Shown: positions 1 to 7,432 of the stretch, piece after piece | Layout of the letters: each line of letters begins with the position of its first letter | Position numbering within the stretch: position 1 is the stretch's first letter | Assembly (NCBI GenBank): GCA_026707335.1 | Contig: JAPOXB010000122.1 | Span: 1 to 21,643, forward strand | Source: Chloroflexota bacterium | Lineage (GTDB): Bacteria > Chloroflexota > Dehalococcoidia > Bin125 | Direction of reading: 5' to 3' | DNA: 21,643 nucleotides | Program-made: the position numbers and the translations under genes | The notes under the pieces: generated by a model | The model's input: the letters and a program-made list of their open reading frames with translations, nothing else | Told to the model about the DNA's origin: nothing | Database searches by the model: none

Positions 1-1
1 G

Positions 2-637
2 CGGGCCGACGACCTCGCCAACCTGCGCGCCTGGGAGGCGACGAAACGGGCGCTGATGCGCCACTACCTGCGCCGTCTGCGCTGGCGGCTGACGCACCCG
101 CTCGCCCTCGCCGGCGGCCTGCGCGACGCCCGCCGCACGTGGCGCGTCCACGATGAGCGGCCGACCGGTCGGCGATGGCGGGGGCGGCGCGGGCTGGCGA
201 TCGCCGGGGCGCTGGCGGGCGTCGTCGTGATCGCCGTGCTGGCCCGCGGCTGGGTGCTCGACGACGGCCCCGCCACGGCGCCCCCGGACGAGGCGCGCGG
301 CGCCGAAGCGCTGCCGGCGCCGGCCGCGACGGACGCCGCCGACACGCCGGCGGAGACCGCGAGCGGGGAAGAGTCGACGGGCGCGGACACCGCCGGCCCC
401 GCCGACGCCGCGGCCGAGGAGGCCGTCGATGCCGGCGACACCGATCCGGGCGCACAGGCGCCGGAAGCGGACACCGCCGAAGCGACTCCGCACACCTGGG
501 AGGTCCAACCGGGCGACACGCTCTCCGCCATCGCTCAGGCCACCGGAACGACGGTCGAGGAGATCGTCCGCCTCAACGACCTGCCCGACGCCGACACGAT
601 CTACGCCGGCCAGATCCTCCTCCTGCCCGATCCCTGA
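2..637 (+). CDS. LysM domain membrane protein (5' partial)
   Basis: Probably a membrane-anchored peptidoglycan-binding protein. A hydrophobic segment (about nt 185-256, LAIAGALAGVVVIAVLARGW) follows a very basic N-terminal part. Next comes a long Ala/Glu/Asp/Pro/Thr-rich linker (about nt 260-490), then one C-terminal LysM domain (about nt 491-631) with the typical VQPGDTLSAIA start and IYAGQILLLP end. LysM binds N-acetylglucosamine-containing glycans, so the linker would carry it into the wall or outer space. The frame stays open to the window edge with strong G/C at third codon positions (RADDLANLRAWEATKRAL precedes the ATG at 56). I therefore think the true start lies outside the window; ATG 56 is the alternative. 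The first cytoplasmic part has no recognised domain. Confidence 0.75.
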   Translation, partial: RADDLANLRAWEATKRALMRHYLRRLRWRLTHPLALAGGLRDARRTWRVHDERPTGRRWRGRRGLAIAGALAGVVVIAVLARGWVLDDGPATAPPDEARGAEALPAPAATDAADTPAETASGEESTGADTAGPADAAAEEAVDAGDTDPGAQAPEADTAEATPHTWEVQPGDTLSAIAQATGTTVEEIVRLNDLPDADTIYAGQILLLPDP

Positions 638-668
638 GAAGTGCGATCATCGGTCGGGGGTGGCGGCC

Positions 669-1613
669 CTAGAACGGCGGCGCGAAGCCGTCGCGGCCCT
701 CCCCGAGCCAAGCCCCCGCCCCTCCCAGCCGGGCGCGCAACTCGTCCCGGGCCTCGCAGTAGCGCTTCATGTACTCCCGCTCGACGACCTTGGGGTGGGG
801 CGCGCATTCCAGCTTCGCGGCCATCAGGTCGAATGCCCCCTCGCGGGTCTGCGCGACGAACTTCCCGGCTCCGAAGTGGAACGACTGCACGATGAACCGC
901 CTGATCCCCGTCGCCAGCAACTCCCCGACGAAGCCCTCCACGTCCTCGCACCACAGCAGCGGCGTCAGGGTGATGCACGACTGCACACCGGCATCGTGCA
1001 CCTCGCCGATCGCCTCGATCCGCCGCGCGTTGGACGGGCACGACGGCTCGAACGTCTTGCGGACCGCCTCGTCGTCCGTCGTCACCGTCATGTTGACCTG
1101 CACACGCCCGCCGTTGTCCTTGATCCGCCGAAACAGGTCCACGTCGCGCGTCACCAGCGGAGCGCGCGTCTGCACGACGAGCTTGGGGGTATGGCCGTCC
1201 GCGATGATCTCCAGCAGCCGGCGCGTAAGCTCCAATTCCCGCTCGACCGGCTGGTACGGATCCGTCACGGTGGACATGTAGATGCTCTTGCCGTCCAGCT
1301 TCGCGCGCTGCCGGGGCCGTCCCAGAACCTCGATCGCGTTCTCCTTGACGGCCACCCATTCACCCCAGGTGTCGCGCTTCACCGTGTCGCGCGCGAAGAA
1401 CGCCGCGTAGCAGTAGGTGCACCCGAACGCGCAGCCCCCGTACGGGTTAAGCGTCCAGTCGTACCCCTTCACGAAGCCCGTCGCCTTGTTGAGGATCTGC
1501 GCGACCCGTTGATATGTGATGTCGGCGCTTCCGTACCGCGTCGGACCCACGACGACCGTCGCTGCGCCGGGGCGCTCGAAGCCGGGGAGCATGGTGGTCG
1601 GTCGGTCAGCCAT
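669..1613 (-). CDS. Radical SAM protein, SplB/Rv2578c-like
   Basis: A 314-residue radical SAM enzyme. The cluster-binding motif is C61-AFG-C65-TY-C68 (CX3CX2C), preceded by NPYGG, as in the family that includes spore photoproduct lyase-like proteins and mycobacterial Rv2578c. The family reductively cleaves S-adenosylmethionine at a [4Fe-4S] cluster; the substrate of this branch is unknown. Further family-like segments are STVTDPYQPVE (about 114-124), which follows the first beta strands, and QTRAPLVTRD (about 147-156). The ATG overlaps the stop of the upstream methyltransferase by 8 bases (1606-1613), so the two are very likely translationally coupled. It is the last gene of the GPP34-methyltransferase-radical SAM operon. 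It converges on the LysM gene with only 31 bases between them, and I see no clear terminator there. Confidence 0.88.
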   Translation of the reverse strand: MADRPTTMLPGFERPGAATVVVGPTRYGSADITYQRVAQILNKATGFVKGYDWTLNPYGGCAFGCTYCYAAFFARDTVKRDTWGEWVAVKENAIEVLGRPRQRAKLDGKSIYMSTVTDPYQPVERELELTRRLLEIIADGHTPKLVVQTRAPLVTRDVDLFRRIKDNGGRVQVNMTVTTDDEAVRKTFEPSCPSNARRIEAIGEVHDAGVQSCITLTPLLWCEDVEGFVGELLATGIRRFIVQSFHFGAGKFVAQTREGAFDLMAAKLECAPHPKVVEREYMKRYCEARDELRARLGGAGAWLGEGRDGFAPPF

Positions 1614-2559
1614 ACCGCGTCACTTCCGGCGAATAGACGATTTCGGAGACTGGAACGTTGTCCTCGCCGCTGGACTTCCAACTCACCCATCGATAGAGAT
1701 TGCCGAGGTAACTGTGCGCCCGCTGCGACGGCACGGCTCCAGTGTAGCCCCAGACATGACGCCGGATCGATGTGATACCAGGCACCGAGCCTCCTAAGTC
1801 CCGACGGGCGTTGGTGAACCCTTCACCTGCATCCAGATAGTCCGCCTTGAATGATGGTGCTGTACGCATCTGGACGTGCGGACTGAGCCGACGATCCAAC
1901 GACTGAACTTGGGAGTTGATTGTCGCCATGTCGTCGCGATAGACCACATGTATGGCCGTTCGCCATCGGATCGCATCCTCCCAAATCGGAATCGCGTCTA
2001 AGGCTGAATCTGCACGACGAGGCACGCACTCGAATGATGTACGTTCCATCACTTCAGCGAAATCCGTGAGGACCGGATAGTGACGTGCCGCATCGTGAAG
2101 GCTTGCCCATAGATCACATCCGAGCGTTAGCATCACCGGATCGTCGATTTGGTACACAACGATCCCTTCCGGCCACTCGCTGCGCGGCCGAGTCGCCGTC
2201 GCGAACACCAAGCCAATTGTCATCGCTCCCGTGCCCGCGCCGAAGTCCACGATCTGCACCCAGTTCTTGGGCGGCAACAGAGATTGGCTCAGAACACGAA
2301 CGCTCTCCGAGTACGTGACGTTGATCTGCTGTGGCAAGTACCACTGCGAGTAGAACAGGGCGACGTCGGGATCGTTGTAGTTTGGTTGTTGGTCAGGCGT
2401 GCCTAGCTTGGCCAGTTCCTTCATGGCCGTGTTGATCCGGCCCACAGCAGCGTCCCTGCCCTCCGCTTCGAGCCTGTCGAACGGCTCCCGAGAGACGTGA
2501 CACAAAGCCCGATCAACCGCAGCCTGAAAGGCCGTGGTTACCTCCTTCGTGGATGGCAT
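1606..2559 (-). CDS. Putative SAM-dependent methyltransferase, atypical composition
   Basis: A 317-residue protein with a class I methyltransferase motif I, VDFGAGTGAMTIGL (about 104-117). This glycine-rich loop binds S-adenosylmethionine, and VVYQIDDPVML (134-144) could be the second strand with its acidic end. I do not recognise the family beyond the Rossmann fold and cannot name a substrate. Base composition is plainly lower in GC (lines near 1800-2400 are close to 50-57%) than in the genes on both sides, and codon third positions are mixed. This suggests transfer into an older GPP34/radical SAM context. The start is the ATG at 2559, 23 bases after the GPP34 stop, preceded by a G-rich stretch. 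The downstream end overlaps the radical SAM start by 8 bases. Confidence 0.7.
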   Translation of the reverse strand: MPSTKEVTTAFQAAVDRALCHVSREPFDRLEAEGRDAAVGRINTAMKELAKLGTPDQQPNYNDPDVALFYSQWYLPQQINVTYSESVRVLSQSLLPPKNWVQIVDFGAGTGAMTIGLVFATATRPRSEWPEGIVVYQIDDPVMLTLGCDLWASLHDAARHYPVLTDFAEVMERTSFECVPRRADSALDAIPIWEDAIRWRTAIHVVYRDDMATINSQVQSLDRRLSPHVQMRTAPSFKADYLDAGEGFTNARRDLGGSVPGITSIRRHVWGYTGAVPSQRAHSYLGNLYRWVSWKSSGEDNVPVSEIVYSPEVTRYG

Positions 2560-2582
2560 CCCGGCAACCCAGCCGCCGCCCC

Positions 2583-3227
2583 CTACACGTACGGGTGGAG
2601 GGCGGCGGCGAGCGACATCTCGATGTCCCGCATGGCGCCCGAGACGGCCTGACCGATCAGGTCGAGCTGCCGCACCTGGTCGATGCGGGCGGCGGCCTCG
2701 CCCAGTTCCCGCTTCGACAGCAGTTGCTTGAAGATGCCACAGGTGTCGGCCAGGCAGATGATCACCACGTCGCGCGGGTGCGGGATCTCCTCGCTGAACA
2801 GCACTTCCATGATGCGCAGCTTGACGGCGTTCTTGGCCGTCTGATCGCGGGCCGGGTAGCGCCGCGATCGGAACAGCCAGAGGACGCGCACGTCGCGGGC
2901 CTCCAGAACGCCCTGCTCGACCAGGGAGGCCAGCGTGCGCTCGCGGATCGTCTCGCCGCGGGCGGCCGTGTGCTCGACCCAGAAGCGCGCGTCGCGGGGC
3001 TCGCTGGCCGCGATCTCGGCCAGCGTCTCGTCGAGCAGGGGATCGCCGACGGGCGTGTCGTCGACCAGCACCAACTGCTCCAGGTCGGTGTCGATGCGGT
3101 TCTCCAGGGCCAGGTCCATCAGCACGCCGCCGGCCAGGGCGTAGCTCAGCGACAGGTTCGGCACGGCCGCGGACTTGCCGTCGTTGTCGAGCAGCAGCAG
3201 GAGCAGTTCTTCGGCGAATTTCGGCAT
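2583..3227 (-). CDS. GPP34 (GOLPH3-like) family protein
   Basis: A 214-residue all-alpha protein matching the GPP34 family. Features are the N-terminal FAEELLLLLLDNDG, the NLSLSYALAGGVLMDLALENRI segment and LVLVDDTPVGDPLLDETL. The C-terminal half continues with LVEQGVLEARDVRVLWLF and a final helical part. Eukaryotic GOLPH3 binds phosphatidylinositol 4-phosphate at the Golgi. Bacterial members occur mainly in Actinobacteria and Chloroflexota and their role is unknown, possibly at the inner face of the membrane. The ATG at 3227 has a good ribosome binding site (GGAGGA about 9 bases upstream). It is the first gene of the three-gene minus-strand operon. Confidence 0.88.
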   Translation of the reverse strand: MPKFAEELLLLLLDNDGKSAAVPNLSLSYALAGGVLMDLALENRIDTDLEQLVLVDDTPVGDPLLDETLAEIAASEPRDARFWVEHTAARGETIRERTLASLVEQGVLEARDVRVLWLFRSRRYPARDQTAKNAVKLRIMEVLFSEEIPHPRDVVIICLADTCGIFKQLLSKRELGEAAARIDQVRQLDLIGQAVSGAMRDIEMSLAAALHPYV

Positions 3228-3288
3228 GGCGGGGATCCTCCGATGCTCGCGGGCGCCGTCGCGCGCCGCCGGCCGACCGTCTGCGTCG

Positions 3289-3294
3289 ATCATA
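3289..3294 (-). promoter_or_regulatory. Putative -10 box of the GPP34 operon
   Basis: Read on the minus strand this is TATGAT, a close match to the sigma70-type -10 consensus, in an otherwise very GC-rich gap. It lies about 62 bases before the GPP34 start. No convincing -35 hexamer is seen at 16-18 bases. Confidence 0.35.
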
Positions 3295-3355
3295 TCGCGT
3301 GGGGGGACAAGCGATGCCGCCGCGCGCGGGGCGGACGCACGACCGCCGCTCCGAT

Positions 3356-3380
3356 GGCGCCCGGCATGAGACCGGACGCC
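3356..3380 (-). terminator. Possible terminator hairpin after ssrA
   Basis: A 9-bp stem with one G-U pair and a 7-base loop starts 24 bases beyond the mature tmRNA 3' end. There is no U-run after it, so it may be a terminator of the U-poor type or simply a chance GC hairpin. Confidence 0.3.
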
Positions 3381-3403
3381 CCGGAGCGGCGGCGGAAGGT
3401 CGC

Positions 3404-3766
3404 TGGTGGAGACGGGGGAGAATCGAACTCCCCGTCCAGTCGGCCCGCACCCGGCCCCACTACGTGCGTAGTCGTTCCTTGAGGTCTCGCCCGCGCCCCT
3501 GCCGAACGACAGGCCAGGGCGCGCGCCAGCCCGAGGAGTCTTGGCGGACCGGTCCCGGCCACCCGGCCCGAGCACCCGGACTGCACGTCGCCGGTATCCG
3601 CCCGTCCGGGGGAGGTCCGAGGGAGGCTGGAGACCGACGTCACCGCTTAAGCGGCGAGGGCGAATTCCTCTTCGCCAGTTGCAGGTTTGCCGCGGGATTA
3701 ACGAGGGCGCGGCGCCTCGGCACGCGTGACCGGACGACGAAACCGCTGTCGAGCCCTTTCGTCCCC
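3404..3766 (-). ncRNA. ssrA: tmRNA (transfer-messenger RNA)
   Basis: Transfer-messenger RNA of 363 nt that rescues stalled ribosomes and tags the unfinished protein for proteolysis. The two ends form the acceptor stem: 5' GGGGACG (3766-3760) pairs with CGTCTCC (about 3414-3408), followed by ACCA ending at 3404. Next to it are the tRNA-like T arm (GGGGAGTTCGATTCTCCCC) and the 5' D-like region with GGGCTCGACAGC. The middle carries a tag reading frame ending in FALAA and TAA. It lies directly downstream of smpB, its protein partner, on the same strand. The mature 3' end encodes CCA. Confidence 0.95.
3647..3691 (-). other. tmRNA proteolysis-tag reading frame
   Basis: Within the tmRNA the frame ending at TAA (3647-3649) reads GKPATGEEEFALAA, if translation resumes at the GGC codon 3689-3691. 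The LAA end is the usual signal for ClpXP-type proteases. The resume codon is inferred from the common use of Ala or Gly at that position. The neighbouring codons CGC or AAA cannot be excluded from sequence alone. Confidence 0.75.
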
Positions 3767-3775
3767 GGAGAAGCC

Positions 3776-3781
3776 AGGGTA
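3776..3781 (-). promoter_or_regulatory. Putative -10 box of ssrA
   Basis: TACCCT on the minus strand ends 9 bases before the mature tmRNA 5' end, which leaves room for a very short leader removed by RNase P. No clear -35 box is seen. The gene could also be co-transcribed with smpB. Confidence 0.35.
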
Positions 3782-3807
3782 GCCGATCGGGCGGGGCGCC
3801 GCTGTCG

Positions 3808-4326
3808 TCAGCGACGCACGGCCGCGCGCATGCGCCGCGCCGCGTCGCGGGCGGCCATCGCCGCCCGCTTGTCGTAGCGCCTCCGGCCGCGCCCCACGCC
3901 GATCTCCAGCTTGGCCAGTCCCCGCGCGATGTAGAGGTGCATGGGCACGATGGTCAGCGCCTTCTGCTCGAACGCCTCCTGCAGGTGGGCGATCTCGCGC
4001 CGGTGCAGCAGCAGCTTGCGGTCGCGCTTGGGGTCGTGGTTGTTCTGGTTGGCCGCCTCGTACTGCGAGATGTGCGCCCCCACCAGCCACATCTCCCCGT
4101 TGCGCGGCCGCACGTAGGCCTCCTGGATGCTGGCCCGCCCCTCGCGCAGCGACTTGATCTCGCTGCCGCTGAGCACGAGGCCCGCCTCGGTGCGCTCCAG
4201 GATCTCGTAGTCGTAGGTTGCGCGGCGGTTGCGCGCCACGCTGCGCCGCCCAGGCGCCGAGTCCCCGCCGCTCGCCGCGCCGGGCTTGGCCTTGCTTCGC
4301 CCCTTGCCTCTGCCCTTTCTCGCCAT
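3808..4326 (-). CDS. smpB: SsrA-binding protein SmpB
   Basis: A 172-residue RNA-binding protein that carries tmRNA to stalled ribosomes (trans-translation). The family core is clear: RRATYDYEILERTEAGLVLSG at about 34-54, then SEIKSLREGRASIQEAY, the NNHDPKRDRKLLLHRREI segment, and a basic C-terminal tail. The N-terminus has an extra Lys/Arg/Gly-rich part (about 30 residues), so it is somewhat longer than the usual ~155 residues. I chose the ATG at 4326, 22 bases after the dinB stop, because MARKGRGKGR is a typical start and the frame further upstream is shadowed by dinB. It sits next to ssrA and downstream of dinB on the same strand. Confidence 0.96.
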   Translation of the reverse strand: MARKGRGKGRSKAKPGAASGGDSAPGRRSVARNRRATYDYEILERTEAGLVLSGSEIKSLREGRASIQEAYVRPRNGEMWLVGAHISQYEAANQNNHDPKRDRKLLLHRREIAHLQEAFEQKALTIVPMHLYIARGLAKLEIGVGRGRRRYDKRAAMAARDAARRMRAAVRR

Positions 4327-4348
4327 GCGGCGCCCCCCGGTCGTCAGC

Positions 4349-5575
4349 CTATACCGGCCCCGGCGACTCGCCCCGTGACTCCTCCACGCCCCAAGCGACG
4401 CTCTCGTCGCCGTAGCGGTCCTGGAGGGCGTCCACCGTCTCACGAAGCGCCGCCGCGCGGGCGGGGGCCGGCAGCGGGTCGAACAGCGAGAGCTGCGCCG
4501 CCTCCTCGGCCTCGATCAGGTTCGACACGCCGGTGCCGACCAGCCGGAAGCGCCGCCCGCCACCGGTCTCGGCGGCGAGCATCTCCAGGGCAGCGCTCCC
4601 GATGGGGCCCGCCTGGTCGGTCGCGACGGGCAGCGTGCGCCGCCGCGTGAAGGTCGTGAAGTCGGCCAGGCGCAGCTTCAACTGCACCGTGCGCGATCGC
4701 AGCTGCGCCTTGCGCAGCCGCCGCGCGACCCGCGCCGCCTGCTCACGCACGACCTCGGCCAGCGCCCCCGCGTCGGCGATGTCCTCGGCGAAGGTCTGCT
4801 CGGCGGAGATCGACTTCGCCTCCCGGCTGGTGCTGACGGGGCGGTCGTCCTCGCCCCGCGCCAGCCGGTAGAACCACTCGCCGCGCACGCCGAAGCGCTC
4901 GATCAGCCAGGGCAGGGGGCGCTCGGCCAGCTCGCCGATCGTCTTGACGCCCGCCTTGGAGAGCCGTTCGGCGGTGCGCGGCCCGACGCCCCACAGGTCG
5001 CGGATGGGCAGCGGCGCGAGGAAGGCGCGCTCGTCGCCCGGCGCGACGACGGTGAGCCCGTCGGGCTTGTCGCGGTCCGAGGCCACCTTGGCGACCGACT
5101 TCGTCGCCGCGACGCCGCAGGACACGGTGAGGCCGGTCTCCCGCAGGACGGCGGCCCGCAGCCAGCGCGCGACCGCGGCCGGCTCCGTGCCGGCCTGCAC
5201 GCGGTGCGTCACGTCGAGGAAGGCCTCGTCGAGCGAGAGCGGCTCGACCAGCGGCGTGACCCGGCGGAAGATGGCCATCACCTGATCGCTGGCCTGCCGG
5301 TAGCGGGGGAAGCGGGGCGGCACGATGACCGCCTGCGGGCAGAGACGCGCCGCCGTGCGCATCGGCATCGCCGAGCGGCAGCCGAAGGCGCGGGCCTCGT
5401 AGGAGGCGGCGGCGACCACCCCGCGCGACCTCGGCGACCCGCCCACCAGCACGGGCACGCCGCGCAGCGCCGGGTCGTCGTGCTGCTCCACGGAGGCGTA
5501 GAACGCATCCATGTCGGCATGGATGATGTGGCGGGGGGAGGCCCCGGCGGCGGAGGGCTCGCCCGATGCGGCCAT
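4349..5575 (-). CDS. dinB: DNA polymerase IV (Y-family)
   Basis: A 408-residue translesion DNA polymerase. The palm has the metal ligands D21 and D23 in HADMDAFYASVE and D116-E117 in PLSLDEAFLDVT. The steric region VLVGGSPRSRGVVAAASYEAR, a helix-hairpin-helix (about 190-215, LWGVGPRTAERLSKAGV) and the little-finger domain (about 250-355) follow in the normal order. A beta-clamp-binding motif, QLSLFD, is at 361-366 but is followed by a further 40 residues. In most relatives that motif is near the end, so the tail is longer than usual. The start is ATG 5575, placed only 6 bases after a -10-like box, which suggests a leaderless transcript. It probably also transcribes smpB. Confidence 0.95.
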   Translation of the reverse strand: MAASGEPSAAGASPRHIIHADMDAFYASVEQHDDPALRGVPVLVGGSPRSRGVVAAASYEARAFGCRSAMPMRTAARLCPQAVIVPPRFPRYRQASDQVMAIFRRVTPLVEPLSLDEAFLDVTHRVQAGTEPAAVARWLRAAVLRETGLTVSCGVAATKSVAKVASDRDKPDGLTVVAPGDERAFLAPLPIRDLWGVGPRTAERLSKAGVKTIGELAERPLPWLIERFGVRGEWFYRLARGEDDRPVSTSREAKSISAEQTFAEDIADAGALAEVVREQAARVARRLRKAQLRSRTVQLKLRLADFTTFTRRRTLPVATDQAGPIGSAALEMLAAETGGGRRFRLVGTGVSNLIEAEEAAQLSLFDPLPAPARAAALRETVDALQDRYGDESVAWGVEESRGESPGPV

Positions 5576-5581
5576 GCGCCT

Positions 5582-5587
5582 ACGCTA
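5582..5587 (-). promoter_or_regulatory. -10 box of dinB, leaderless arrangement
   Basis: TAGCGT on the minus strand, exactly 6 bases before the dinB ATG. The expected transcription start would be at or beside the ATG, and there is no Shine-Dalgarno sequence. The same hexamer and spacing occur before both alpha/beta hydrolase genes. Confidence 0.45.
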
Positions 5588-5640
5588 GCAGAGCAAGAAC
5601 ATGCGTTCCCGGCCGGGACCGCATGCGCGAAGGGACGCCG

Positions 5641-6231
5641 ATGCGGGCACTGCTCGACCGCTGGCGCCGGGGGCGCGAGGCCCGCCGCGGCGTCGCGGCG
5701 CTGGAGCGAGCGATCGAGGCCGCGGAGGCCGGCGACGCCCGCGCGCCGGATCCCGGCCTGGACGACGTGCTGGCCGGGCTGGCCGCCATGCGCGCGGACG
5801 GCGCGCCCGACGACCCCCACCTCGACCTGCTGGAGGCGCGGGCGCTGTTCCTGTCGGGGCGGGCGAGTGAGGCGCGGGCGCCGGGGCGCCGCGCCGCGAC
5901 GGCGCGCCCCTACGACGTCGAGAGCCGCATCACGCATGGGCTGATCTGCCTCGCGCTGGACCGGCTCGACGAGGCCGGCCACGAATTCGAGGCGGTGCTG
6001 GAGGAGTTCGGCGGCGACCCCGGCGCGGAGAACGGGCGCCGGGCGGTGGCGCTGGCGCGCGGTCGCCTTCCGCTCGACGAACACGCCCTGCCGGGCGACC
6101 TCGACGCCGCCGCCGGCCTGCTGTTGACCTGCTGGCGGCGCGCCGGCGCCACGCAGGCGCGCCTGGAAGCCCTGCGCACGCGGGGCGCCGACCCCGCCGT
6201 CCTCGCGGCGCTGGAAGCGGCGGGAGGCTGA
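5641..6231 (+). CDS. TPR-like helical protein
   Basis: A 196-residue soluble protein, rich in Ala, Arg, Leu and Glu. It has helix pairs resembling tetratricopeptide repeats: HLDLLEARALFLSGRASEAR (about 60-79) and ITHGLICLALDRLDEAGHEFEAVLEEF (about 98-124). These repeats bind other proteins; no partner can be named. I chose the ATG at 5641 because GAAGGGA stands 6-7 bases before it. Starts further upstream would overlap the dinB promoter region. It is followed after one base by another small gene, so the two form an operon that diverges from dinB. Confidence 0.7.
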   Translation: MRALLDRWRRGREARRGVAALERAIEAAEAGDARAPDPGLDDVLAGLAAMRADGAPDDPHLDLLEARALFLSGRASEARAPGRRAATARPYDVESRITHGLICLALDRLDEAGHEFEAVLEEFGGDPGAENGRRAVALARGRLPLDEHALPGDLDAAAGLLLTCWRRAGATQARLEALRTRGADPAVLAALEAAGG

Positions 6232-6232
6232 G

Positions 6233-6532
6233 ATGCGCTTCCTGCGCCGCCTGCGCGCGGCCCTGCGCCCCTACCCCGTGCCCCAACGCGACCCGCACGC
6301 CGATCTGGCCGTCGTGCGCGGCGCCCTGGAGGCCGAGGCGCGCCGGCTGGGCCGCCGCTCGCGCCTCTCGCTCTCGCTGCTGATGGAGTTCGCGGAGGCC
6401 GACCTGACGGGCATCGACCTGCACGCGGCGCTCGGCCACATGCAGGCGCAGGGCGAGATCATCGACGTGCAGGAGGACTCGTTCGGCAATCTGCGCTTCG
6501 GGTTGCCCCCGACGCCGCTCGATCGCGGATAG
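6233..6532 (+). CDS. Hypothetical protein, 99 residues
   Basis: I do not recognise this protein. It starts one base after the stop of the TPR-like gene, with GGGAGG as ribosome binding site inside that gene's end, so it is translated as part of the same operon. It has a basic N-terminal helix (RFLRRLRAALRPY), a helical middle (SLSLLMEFAEADLTGIDLHAALGHMQ) and a short beta-like end (EIIDVQEDSFGNLRFGL). The middle and end look like a small winged-helix fold, as in many short regulators, but no DNA-binding motif is certain. It converges on the hydrolase gene 18 bases away. Confidence 0.6.
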   Translation: MRFLRRLRAALRPYPVPQRDPHADLAVVRGALEAEARRLGRRSRLSLSLLMEFAEADLTGIDLHAALGHMQAQGEIIDVQEDSFGNLRFGLPPTPLDRG

Positions 6533-6550
6533 TGCGAAGTTGCGTCGGTC

Positions 6551-7420
6551 TCAGCGGGCGGCGGCGTCGAAGGCGCGGATCTCCTCCGCCACCAGCCCCG
6601 GCGCCTCCATCGGCGCGAAGTGACTCGTCCCCGGGATGGTGATCCGCTCGACGTCGGCGAGCAGCGCGGCCGCGGTCGCGATCATGGCGGCGACCCAGGG
6701 GTCGCTGCGTTCCGCCTGCGCGATCAGGACCGGGCAGCGGACGTCGCGTAGGTAGGGCGTCGCATCGAAGTCCGACGACGACTCGAACACCTGCACCTCG
6801 ATCGCCGGCGGGCAGCGCAGCGCGACGCTGCCGTCGTCCAGGTCCGCGAAGCCGTGCTGGACATAATCGTCGAACACGCGGGCATCCCACTTCGCGAACA
6901 CCGGTCGATCGCGCCAGCGCTCCGCGACCGCCGCGCGGCTCGGGAAGGCGGCGCGGCGCCGGCGCATGCGCTCCCGGACGGCGTCCGCCATGCCGCCGCC
7001 CGCGCCCTGCGCGGTCCCCGCCGTGCGCCGGAAGCGCGTGGGCACGATGGGCTCCACGGCGAAGAGTCGTCGGACGAGCTCCGGCCGTCTCGCCGCCACG
7101 ATGAACGCCAGCGCCGCGCCCACGGAGTGGCCGGCCACGTAGGCGTCGCGCCAGCCCAGTGCGTCGAACACGCCGGGGATATCGCCCGCCATCTCCGCCA
7201 GGCCGTAGCCCTGGTCGGGCCGGGCCGAACGCCCGTGCCCGCGCACGTCCACCGCGGCGACGTCGTAGTGTTCGTGGAGGCCGTCCACCGCCCGCCGCCA
7301 GAGGTCGGCCAGGAAGCCGGTGCCGTGCAGGAGCAGCAGCGGCGGCGCGCCGGGCCGGGGCCAGCGCAACACGTGGATCAAGACACCGTCAACGTCGATG
7401 AACCGCGACTCGGGCTCCAT
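6551..7420 (-). CDS. Alpha/beta hydrolase (paralog A)
   Basis: A 289-residue alpha/beta hydrolase-fold enzyme, likely a cytoplasmic esterase or related hydrolase; the substrate is unknown. The oxyanion-hole motif HGTG is at 32-35, the nucleophile Ser99 lies in GHSVG, the likely acid is Asp240 and the base is His267 in TSHFAPME. A helical cap (about 125-220) separates the two halves. It is closely similar along its whole length to the gene directly upstream (paralog B), with shared stretches such as IVAARRPELVRR and RPRPGAPPLLLLH-like segments, so the pair arose by tandem duplication. The -10 box of this copy overlaps the stop codon of paralog B. Confidence 0.88.
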   Translation of the reverse strand: MEPESRFIDVDGVLIHVLRWPRPGAPPLLLLHGTGFLADLWRRAVDGLHEHYDVAAVDVRGHGRSARPDQGYGLAEMAGDIPGVFDALGWRDAYVAGHSVGAALAFIVAARRPELVRRLFAVEPIVPTRFRRTAGTAQGAGGGMADAVRERMRRRRAAFPSRAAVAERWRDRPVFAKWDARVFDDYVQHGFADLDDGSVALRCPPAIEVQVFESSSDFDATPYLRDVRCPVLIAQAERSDPWVAAMIATAAALLADVERITIPGTSHFAPMEAPGLVAEEIRAFDAAAR

Positions 7421-7426
7421 CGCGCC

Positions 7427-7432
7427 ACGCTA
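7427..7432 (-). promoter_or_regulatory. -10 box of hydrolase A, overlapping the hydrolase B stop
   Basis: TAGCGT on the minus strand, 6 bases before the ATG. Its first three bases are the TAG stop codon of the upstream hydrolase. The arrangement implies a leaderless transcript for the second gene, although read-through from the first is also possible. Confidence 0.42.

Noticed and set aside
2560..3450. N-terminal extension of the methyltransferase through the GPP34 gene
   Set aside because: The extension would overlap a well-recognised gene in another frame. The ATG at 2559 gives a normal methyltransferase N-terminus.
4327..4443. Upstream start for SmpB
   Set aside because: It would overlap the dinB end, and the added residues are an Arg/Ser/Thr-rich shadow. 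MARKGRGKGR is the natural start.
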